Assembly: GCF_016907515.1 (NCBI RefSeq)
Contig: NZ_JAFBBY010000001.1
Location: forward strand, 2,914,001 to 2,978,000
Origin: Nocardioides nitrophenolicus
GTDB lineage: Bacteria > Actinomycetota > Actinomycetes > Propionibacteriales > Nocardioidaceae
DNA length: 64,000 bases
Direction of reading: 5' to 3'
The notes under the pieces are model-generated. The model searched no databases. It worked only from the letters and a program-made list of their open reading frames with translations, and was not told the DNA's origin. Position numbers and translations under genes: made by a program. Positions 58,667-64,000 of the stretch are shown here, piece after piece (position 1 is the stretch's first letter; each line of letters opens with the position of its first letter).

Positions 58667-59497
58667 TCAGCCGCGCGCCGGGTCGGCGGGATAGACCCCG
58701 AGCACCTTGATGTCGGTGGTGAAGAAGGTCAGCTCCTCCAGCGCCCGCTTGAGGCCGGTGTCGTCGGGGTGGCCGTCGACCTCGGCGAGGAACTGGGTGG
58801 CCGCGAAGTGGCCGCCGACCATGTAGCTCTCCAGCTTGGTCATGTTGATGCCGTTGGTCGCGAACCCGCCGAGCGCCTTGTAGAGCGCCGAGGGGAGGTT
58901 GCGGACGTTGAACACGAAGCTGGTGACGACCGGGCCGTTGCCCTGGGGCGCCATGACGTACTCGGGGGAGAGCAGCACGAAGCGGGTGGTGTTGTGGTCC
59001 TCGTCCTCGACGTCGCGACGCAGGATCTCGAGGCCGTAGATCTCGGCGGCGAGCGGCGGCGCGATCGCGGCCTGGCTGGGGTCGGCGGCCTCGGCGATCT
59101 CGCGGGCGGCGCCGGCGGTGTCGCCGGAGATGATCGGGGTCAGCCCGAGCTCGCGGATCACCTTGCGGCACTGGCCGAGCGCGTGCACGTGGCTGTGGAC
59201 GGTGCGCAGCGTCTCGACCGACGCCCCCGGGACCACCATCAGGTGGAACTGGATGCGCAGGAAGTGCTCGGCGATGATGTGCAGCCCGGAGTCGGGCAGG
59301 AAGTGGTGGATGTCGGCCACCCGGCCGGCGATCGAGTTGTCGATCGGGATCAGCGCGAGATCGCAGTCACCGCTCCCGACCGCCGCGAACACGTCCTCGA
59401 ACGAGGCGCAGGCGACGGCCTCGGCGTCCGGGTAGTGCTGCTTGCACACGATGTGCGAGTTGGCGCCGGGCTCCCCCTGGTACGCGATTCGGACCAT
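58667..59497 (-). CDS. pheA: Prephenate dehydratase
   Basis: A 276-residue enzyme converting prephenate to phenylpyruvate for phenylalanine. VRIAYQGEPGANSHIVCKQ starts the catalytic domain; VPIDNSIAGRVADIHHFL and NTTRFVLLSPE carry the conserved Thr-Arg. The ACT domain LPSALYKALGGFATNGINMTKLESYMVGGHFAATQFLAEVDGHPDD binds phenylalanine. KLESY replaces the ESRP motif common in other PheA proteins; with VHALGQCRK and GDTAGAAREIAE it resembles the alphaproteobacterial type. Leaderless (TACCCT 7 nt upstream). Confidence 0.93.
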   Translation of the reverse strand: MVRIAYQGEPGANSHIVCKQHYPDAEAVACASFEDVFAAVGSGDCDLALIPIDNSIAGRVADIHHFLPDSGLHIIAEHFLRIQFHLMVVPGASVETLRTVHSHVHALGQCRKVIRELGLTPIISGDTAGAAREIAEAADPSQAAIAPPLAAEIYGLEILRRDVEDEDHNTTRFVLLSPEYVMAPQGNGPVVTSFVFNVRNLPSALYKALGGFATNGINMTKLESYMVGGHFAATQFLAEVDGHPDDTGLKRALEELTFFTTDIKVLGVYPADPARG

Positions 59498-59504
59498 GCC
59501 GGAA

Positions 59505-59510
59505 AGGGTA
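59505..59510 (-). promoter_or_regulatory. Leaderless-type -10 box of pheA
   Basis: Minus-strand TACCCT ends 7 nt before the ATG at 59497. Confidence 0.6.
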
Positions 59511-59549
59511 GTCGCGGCGCGTGGGCCCCGGCCGCGCGGTCTCGCGGAC

Positions 59550-59555
59550 TACGGT
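59550..59555 (+). promoter_or_regulatory. Leaderless-type -10 box of the DUF4446 gene
   Basis: TACGGT ends 7 nt before the ATG at 59563 and selects it over an in-frame start 42 nt upstream. Confidence 0.55.
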
Positions 59556-59562
59556 CGCCCTC

Positions 59563-59961
59563 ATGGCCGTCGTCCTCGCGCTCCTCGCCCTCCTGGTGGC
59601 CCTCGCCGCGCTCGCCGTGGCGCTGCGTGCCGGCCGGTCCACCGCCACCGGCACGGTCGAGGACCTGCCCGCCGACGCCGCCGGCCTGCGCCGCGAGGTG
59701 GCCGCCCTGCGGGCCGAGGCGGTCGGTGCGCTGCGGCATCTCGCCGTCGTCCGGTACGACGCCTTCGACGAGATGGGCGGACGGCTGTCGTGGTCGTTGG
59801 CTCTGCTCGACGACAGCGGCGACGGCGTCGTCCTGACCTCGATCCGGGGCCGCAACGAGGCCCGCACCTACGCCAAGTCGATCGCCGCCTGGAGCGGTGA
59901 CCAGGAGCTCTCCCCGGAGGAGGCCGAGGCGGTCGCCCACGCGCGGCTGGCCCGCACCTGA
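59563..59961 (+). CDS. DUF4446 family membrane-anchored protein
   Basis: A 132-residue protein with one N-terminal helix (MAVVLALLALLVALAALAVALRAG), an alpha-helical stretch (LRREVAALRAEA), and the DUF4446 core VRYDAFDEMGGRLSWSLALLDDSGDGVVLTSIRGRNEARTYAKSI. Function unknown. It lies between pheA and the kinase/serS genes, an order conserved in many actinobacteria as far as I recall. Confidence 0.87.
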   Translation: MAVVLALLALLVALAALAVALRAGRSTATGTVEDLPADAAGLRREVAALRAEAVGALRHLAVVRYDAFDEMGGRLSWSLALLDDSGDGVVLTSIRGRNEARTYAKSIAAWSGDQELSPEEAEAVAHARLART

Positions 59962-59974
59962 CCCGCCGCCCGGC

Positions 59975-61558
59975 CTACAGCGTCCGCGGCACCCGCACCA
60001 GTACCCGGCCGTGGATGCACTCCATCCGCAGCTCCGAGCCCAGCCCGATGGTGTCGCCGTCGAGCTGGCGCGGCACCTCGCTCGACGCGCGTACGACGAC
60101 CTTGCGGCCGGTCATCCGCGCCACCGACTCGCCCGCGTTGCGCTCGCGCCGGGTCACCACGCGCAGCACCAGCGGGATCCAGCTCAGGAACCGCCGCGGG
60201 TACAGCAGCACCACGTCGAGCTGGCCGTCGTCGATGGCGGCGTCGGGGATCAGGTTCATCCCGCCCTGCAGGCTGCCGACGTTGCCGATGACGCAGGTGC
60301 GGGCGCGGTGCTTGGTGAACGGCATGTCGTCGACCGAGATCTCCAGGCGCATCGTCGGGAACATCAGGCCCTTGAGCGCCGAGAGCACGTAGGCGAGCCA
60401 GCCGACCTTCTTCTTCAGGTCCTCGTTGACGCCCTCCATGATCGCGGCGTCGAAGCCCATCCCGGCCATCACCATGAAGTGGGTGGGCTCGAGGCCGTCG
60501 CCGTCGACCTCGACCATGTCGATGGCCCGGTCCTGGCCGGTGAGGGCGATGTCGATGGCGGCGCGGATGAACAGCGGGATCTCCAGGTTGCGGGCCAGCA
60601 GGTTGCCGGTGCCGGCGGGGACGACCCCCACCGGGATGCCGGTCCCGGCGAGCTCGGCGCACACCTCGCGCACCGTGCCGTCGCCGCCGCACACGATGAC
60701 CAGGTCGGCGCCGTCGACGGCTGCCTGCTCGGCCTGTCCGGTGCCGGAGTCCTCGACGGTGGTGAGGTACCACTGGGGCGCGTTCCAGCCGGACTCCAGG
60801 GCCATCTGGGTCACGATGCCCTGGAACTGCTCGACCGACTCCACCTTGATCGGGTTCAGGACGACGGCCAGCCGGCGCGCCGACGGGAACGGCTCGGGCA
60901 GCGGCTCGGCCTTCAGCGCGTGGCTGCGGGGGAGCGGGTTGTAGAGCGCCACCCCGAGCAGCAGCACGCCGACGCCGAGCAGGGTGCCGCCGACCACGTC
61001 GCTGGGGTAGTGCCGCCCGAGCAGGATCCGGTCGGCGGCGACCAGCGCCCAGACCAGCACGGCGAGCGTCGAGAGCAGCCGCCGGATCCCGGGCCGGCGT
61101 ACGAGCATCACGGCGAGCAGGATCACCAGTCCGGCGAAGGCCGCGGCCGCCGAGGTGTGCCCGGAGGGGAAGGCGTTGGAGTGGAGGAAGTACTCGGGGT
61201 CCTGCCAGACGGGCCGGCCGCGGCCGACGAGCACCTTGGCGCCGTACGTCAGCAGGGCGGTGGCCGCCATCACGGCGCCGACCAGGATCCCGGCCCGTCG
61301 GTGCCGCCTCACGATGAGTGCGAGCGCGAGGACGACGGTGATCGCGGTCATGCAGGGGGTGCCGAAGGCGATCTCGATCGCCCGCAGCGGGTGCTCCAGC
61401 CAGGTCTGGTCGCTCGCCCAGGACCGGGCGGACTCGCCGGTGCCGTCGAAGTCCTCCACCCACGACCAGTCGGCGGCGACGGCTCCGGCCACCCCGGCGA
61501 ACAGGGCGAGCAGGATCAGCGAGGCCAGGAGAGGGGTCCGGCGGGGTCGGTCGAGCAC
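59975..61558 (-). CDS. PAP2 phosphatase-diacylglycerol kinase fusion
   Basis: A 527-residue bifunctional-looking membrane enzyme. N-terminal half: five or six helices with the PAP2 acid-phosphatase motifs KVLVGRGRP, SGHTSAAAAFAG and HYPSDVVGGTLLG. C-terminal half: cytosolic DAG-kinase catalytic domain with VVCGGDGTVREVCAEL, VPAGTGNLLARNL and later GMGFDAAIMEGVNEDLKKKVG. One chain could dephosphorylate phosphatidic acid and rephosphorylate diacylglycerol or act on a related lipid. Start GTG 61558, 6 nt after minus-strand TATCCT; an ATG at 61582 would lie inside the divergent gene's start. Confidence 0.9.
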   Translation of the reverse strand: MLDRPRRTPLLASLILLALFAGVAGAVAADWSWVEDFDGTGESARSWASDQTWLEHPLRAIEIAFGTPCMTAITVVLALALIVRRHRRAGILVGAVMAATALLTYGAKVLVGRGRPVWQDPEYFLHSNAFPSGHTSAAAAFAGLVILLAVMLVRRPGIRRLLSTLAVLVWALVAADRILLGRHYPSDVVGGTLLGVGVLLLGVALYNPLPRSHALKAEPLPEPFPSARRLAVVLNPIKVESVEQFQGIVTQMALESGWNAPQWYLTTVEDSGTGQAEQAAVDGADLVIVCGGDGTVREVCAELAGTGIPVGVVPAGTGNLLARNLEIPLFIRAAIDIALTGQDRAIDMVEVDGDGLEPTHFMVMAGMGFDAAIMEGVNEDLKKKVGWLAYVLSALKGLMFPTMRLEISVDDMPFTKHRARTCVIGNVGSLQGGMNLIPDAAIDDGQLDVVLLYPRRFLSWIPLVLRVVTRRERNAGESVARMTGRKVVVRASSEVPRQLDGDTIGLGSELRMECIHGRVLVRVPRTL

Positions 61559-61564
61559 TGGTGG

Positions 61565-61574
61565 AGGATAACGT
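61565..61574. promoter_or_regulatory. Shared bidirectional -10 element
   Basis: AGGATAACGT carries two overlapping -10 boxes: TATCCT on the minus strand (61570-61565) for the kinase (GTG 61558, 6 nt) and TAACGT on the plus strand (61569-61574) for the reductase (ATG 61581, 6 nt). The two leaderless starts are 22 nt apart. Confidence 0.75.
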
Positions 61575-61580
61575 CGAGGC

Positions 61581-62579
61581 ATGACCGCCCCCTCTTCCGT
61601 GACTCCCTCGTCGACGACGCTGGGCCGCTCGGGCCTCGTCGTGTCCCGCGTCGGCCTCGGCTGCAACAACCTCGGCCGGCCGGGCGCCGCCACCGAGTCG
61701 CAGGAGGGCACCGACCGGGTGATCGGCGCCGCGCTCGACGCCGGCATCACCTTCTTCGACGTCGCCGACACCTACGGCGCCACGCCGGGCCTCTCCGAGG
61801 AGCGGCTGGGGGCGGCGCTCGGCGCGCGCCGGTCCGAGGTGGTGGTGGCCACCAAGTTCGGCATGGACATGCGCGGCGTCAACGGTCCCGACTTCGGCGC
61901 CCGCGGCTCGCGGCGCTACATCCGCACCGCCGTCGAGGCCTCGCTGCGCCGGCTCGGCACGGACTGGATCGACCTCTACCAGTTCCACACCCCCGACCCG
62001 CGCACCCCGATCGAGGAGACCATGTCCGCGCTCGACGACCTGGTCCGCGAGGGGAAGGTCCGCTACCTCGGCCACTCCAACCGGGCCGGCTGGCAGATCG
62101 CGGAGGCGGAGTACCTCGCCCGCGAGCTCGGCGTCGAGCGCTTCGTCTCTGCACAGAACCACTACAACCTGACCGACCGGCGGGCCGAGCTCGAGGTGCT
62201 GCCCGCCTCCCGCGCGTACGGCATCGGCGTACTGCCGTACTTCCCGCTCGCCAACGGCCTGCTCACCGGCAAGTACGCCTCCGGATCCGCACCCGCCGGC
62301 ACCCGGCTCGCCCAGACCCGCCAGCACCTGCTCGAGGACGCCGTCTCCCCGACTCTCCAGGCGTACTCCGCGTTCGCCCGGGCCCGGGGCGTCTCCGAGG
62401 TGACCGTCGCCATCGGGTGGCTGCTCGCCCAGTCGCCCGTCGCATCGGTCATCGCCGGCGCCACCACGCCCGAGCAGGTCGCCGCCAACGCCGCCGCCGA
62501 CCAGTGGGTCCCGACCGCCGAGGACCTCGCCGAGCTGGACGCGCTGTTCCCCGCGCCGGAGCCCATTGCGCTGTATTGA
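61581..62579 (+). CDS. Aldo/keto reductase
   Basis: A 332-residue NADPH-dependent TIM-barrel oxidoreductase of the AKR superfamily. Catalytic tetrad region: FFDVADTYGATPGLSEERLGAAL (Asp/Tyr), VVVATKFGMD (Lys), and YLGHSNRAGWQIAEA (the usual His segment is LYQFHTPDPRTPIEE). Cofactor end: VSEVTVAIGWLLAQSPVASVIAGATTPEQVAANA. The substrate is unknown; similar enzymes reduce sugar aldehydes or stress carbonyls. Leaderless and divergent from the lipid kinase over a single shared -10 element. Confidence 0.92.
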   Translation: MTAPSSVTPSSTTLGRSGLVVSRVGLGCNNLGRPGAATESQEGTDRVIGAALDAGITFFDVADTYGATPGLSEERLGAALGARRSEVVVATKFGMDMRGVNGPDFGARGSRRYIRTAVEASLRRLGTDWIDLYQFHTPDPRTPIEETMSALDDLVREGKVRYLGHSNRAGWQIAEAEYLARELGVERFVSAQNHYNLTDRRAELEVLPASRAYGIGVLPYFPLANGLLTGKYASGSAPAGTRLAQTRQHLLEDAVSPTLQAYSAFARARGVSEVTVAIGWLLAQSPVASVIAGATTPEQVAANAAADQWVPTAEDLAELDALFPAPEPIALY

Positions 62580-62591
62580 GGCTGTATTGAG

Positions 62592-62691
62592 GGTGTCGGA
62601 ATCGCCGGTTGACCGGTTGTTCCTGCACTTGTCGGGCGTTGCAACGCCCGACAAGTGACAGTTTCGCCGGTCAACCGGCGATTCATACACC
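62592..62691. terminator. 100-bp nested palindrome after the aldo/keto reductase gene
   Basis: One dyad axis at 62641/62642: 16-bp inner arms meeting with no loop (CACTTGTCGGGCGTTG at 62626-62641 against its complement), symmetric 9/9 internal loop, 18-bp perfect outer arms (62599-62616/62667-62684), 2/2 mismatch, and 5 bp GGTGT/ACACC. It starts ~13-20 nt after the stop. No T-run; 57 nt before serS start. Confidence 0.65.
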
Positions 62692-62734
62692 TCCCCCGAC
62701 CCAAACCGATGCGCGACCAGCCACGGTCGGCGGA

Positions 62735-62740
62735 TAGCCT
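62735..62740 (+). promoter_or_regulatory. Leaderless-type -10 box of serS
   Basis: TAGCCT ends 7 nt before the ATG at 62748. No T-box leader is present between it and the gene. Confidence 0.6.
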
Positions 62741-62747
62741 GAGCCGC

Positions 62748-64000
62748 ATGATCGACCCCCGCCTCCTCCGCGACGAGCCCGACCGCGTCCGCGCCTCGCA
62801 GGTCAAGCGCGGGGCCTCTCCCGACGCGGTCGACCGGGCGCTCGACGCCGACGCCGCCCGGCGTACGGCGATCGCCGCCTTCGAGGAGAAGCGCGCCGCC
62901 CAGAAGAGCTTCGGCAAGCAGGTCGCCCAGGCGCAGGGTGAGGAGAAGCAGGCCCTGCTCGCGCAGGTCAAGCAGCTCGCGGCCGAGGTGAAGGAGCTGG
63001 AGGCCGCGCAGGCGAGCGCCGACGAGGCGTGGACCACGGCTCTCAAGGCGATCCCCAATGTCGTCGCCGACGAGACCCCGTCCGGCGGCGAGGACGACTT
63101 CGTGGTCCTCGAGACCGTCGGCACGCCCAGGGACTTCGCGCAGGAGGGCTTCGAGCCGCGCGACCACATCGAGCTCGGCCGCATCCTCGGCGCGATCGAC
63201 CTCGAGCGCGGCGCCAAGGTCAGCGGCAGCCGGTTCTACTTCCTCACCGGCGTCGGCGCCCAGCTCGAGCTGGCCCTGGTCAACCTGGCGATGGAGCAGG
63301 CGCGCAACGCCGGCTTCACGCAGGTGATCGCGCCCTCGCTGGTGCGCACCGAGGCGATGGAGGGCACCGGCTACCTCGACCAGGGCGGCGGCGAGGACAT
63401 CTACCGGATCGAGGGCGAGGACCTCTACCTGGTCGGCACCTCCGAGGTGCCGATGGCGGCGTACCACTCCCAGGAGATCCTGGACGCCGACAGCCTGCCG
63501 CGCCGCTACGCCAGCTTCAGCCCCTGCTTCCGCAAGGAGGCGGGCTCCCACGGCAAGGACACCAAGGGGATCATCCGGGTCCACTGGTTCGACAAGGTGG
63601 AGATGTTCGTCTACACCACGCTGGAGGACGCGGCGGCCGAGCACCAGCGCCTGCTCGCGTGGGAGAAGGAGTTCCTCGACAAGCTCGAGCTCGCCTACCA
63701 GGTCGTCGACATCGCGGCCGGCGACCTCGGCGGCAGCGCGATCCGCAAGTTCGACTGCGAGGCGTGGATCCCGACCCAGGGCAAGTACCGCGAGCTGACC
63801 TCGACCTCGAACTGCACCGACTTCCAGACCCGTCGCCTCGACACCCGCGGCCGGTTCGGCGAGCGCACCGGACCGATCGCGACGCTCAACGGCACCCTCA
63901 CCGCGATCACCCGCGCGATCGTCGCCGTCCTCGAGACCCACCAGCAGGCCGACGGCTCGGTCCGGGTCCCGAAGGCGCTGCAGCCCTTCATGGGCGGCCT
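62748..64000 (+). CDS. serS: Seryl-tRNA synthetase (3' partial)
   Basis: About 417 residues before the window ends. The N-terminal coiled-coil tRNA-binding arm ([22 protein letters not shown], then [22 protein letters not shown]) leads to a class II catalytic core: motif 2 region [31 protein letters not shown] with catalytic Arg, [13 protein letters not shown], and [18 protein letters not shown]. It charges tRNA-Ser and tRNA-Sec with serine. Nothing unusual in the visible part; a short C-terminal segment with motif 3 should lie outside the window. Leaderless. Confidence 0.95.
   Translation, partial: MIDPRLLRDEPDRVRASQVKRGASPDAVDRALDADAARRTAIAAFEEKRAAQKSFGKQVAQAQGEEKQALLAQVKQLAAEVKELEAAQASADEAWTTALKAIPNVVADETPSGGEDDFVVLETVGTPRDFAQEGFEPRDHIELGRILGAIDLERGAKVSGSRFYFLTGVGAQLELALVNLAMEQARNAGFTQVIAPSLVRTEAMEGTGYLDQGGGEDIYRIEGEDLYLVGTSEVPMAAYHSQEILDADSLPRRYASFSPCFRKEAGSHGKDTKGIIRVHWFDKVEMFVYTTLEDAAAEHQRLLAWEKEFLDKLELAYQVVDIAAGDLGGSAIRKFDCEAWIPTQGKYRELTSTSNCTDFQTRRLDTRGRFGERTGPIATLNGTLTAITRAIVAVLETHQQADGSVRVPKALQPFMGG

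Noticed and set aside
59868..63941. A 1357-codon open frame on the minus strand antisense to the reductase, serS and the lipid kinase
   Set aside because: It has proline/arginine/glycine-biased text without motifs and overlaps clear genes; long antisense frames are normal in very GC-rich DNA.

Overview
The window is about 64 kb of very GC-rich chromosomal DNA with dense, short-gapped genes, many GTG starts and strong G/C third-position bias. Gene content (SIP/Bfd/bacterioferritin iron genes behind an IdeR-type box, WblC-era style ABC-F resistance gene, PaaX and TetR regulators, Rv1264-like adenylate cyclase, DUF5926, DUF4446, SCO4402 proteins) points to a high-GC actinobacterium, most likely Nocardioidaceae (inference, not proven). 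No rRNA, tRNA, CRISPR array, transposase or integrase was recognised. Both edges cut genes: a LuxR-type regulator at the left and serS at the right.

Layout. 1-9 kb: tail of a tandem-HTH LuxR regulator, a VapC toxin remnant, a RecQ helicase with a phosphoribosyltransferase-like tail, a membrane protein, and a SNF2 helicase/SWIM-protein pair. 9-12.6 kb: phospholipase D-like enzyme under a TetR regulator with two clear operators, a small membrane protein and a PaaX-like regulator. 12.6-15.4 kb: leaderless crotonase plus AidB-like acyl-CoA dehydrogenase. 15.4-16.6 kb: two broken genes abutting head to head. 16.6-22.8 kb: TetR, ScyD/ScyE-like secreted protein, and a leucine/isovalerate catabolic operon (acyl-CoA carboxylase beta, biotin-carboxylase alpha, HMG-CoA lyase) behind a perfect 24-bp operator. 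22.9-28.2 kb: unknown gene, sulfotransferase-like gene, EcsC protein, aat, and tandem duplicated lipoproteins. 28.2-35.8 kb: a LacI repressor with twin operators and a seven-gene operon (sugar/nucleoside ABC importer, phosphotriesterase-family hydrolase, amidotransferase-fold protein, nucleoside hydrolase, ribokinase), the best candidate here for an uncharacterised catabolic pathway. 35.8-38 kb: a less GC-rich island holding a gutted RHS polymorphic-toxin gene still translationally coupled to its SCO4402-type immunity-like gene. 38-45 kb: M20 peptidase/rhodanese/LysR with an EamA exporter, a Tat-exported DUF1501/DUF1800 pair with a 12-lysine tract, and an Fpg/Nei glycosylase. 45-50 kb: surface protein, AAA ATPase and iron genes. 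50-54 kb: ABC-F with a leader peptide and attenuator, and an MFS exporter. 54-64 kb: PrmC-like methyltransferase, PspC, GDPD, DUF5926, cAMP module, pheA, DUF4446, PAP2-diacylglycerol kinase fusion, aldo/keto reductase and serS.

Two window-wide patterns stand out. First, at least 22 genes on both strands carry a TANNNT box ending exactly 6 or 7 nt before the start codon, the signature of leaderless transcription; two of them form a divergent pair sharing one symmetric -10. Second, three intergenic regions hold very long perfect-arm palindromes (69-100 bp) 10-20 nt after a stop codon, unrelated in sequence but alike in architecture, which look like non-canonical terminators.
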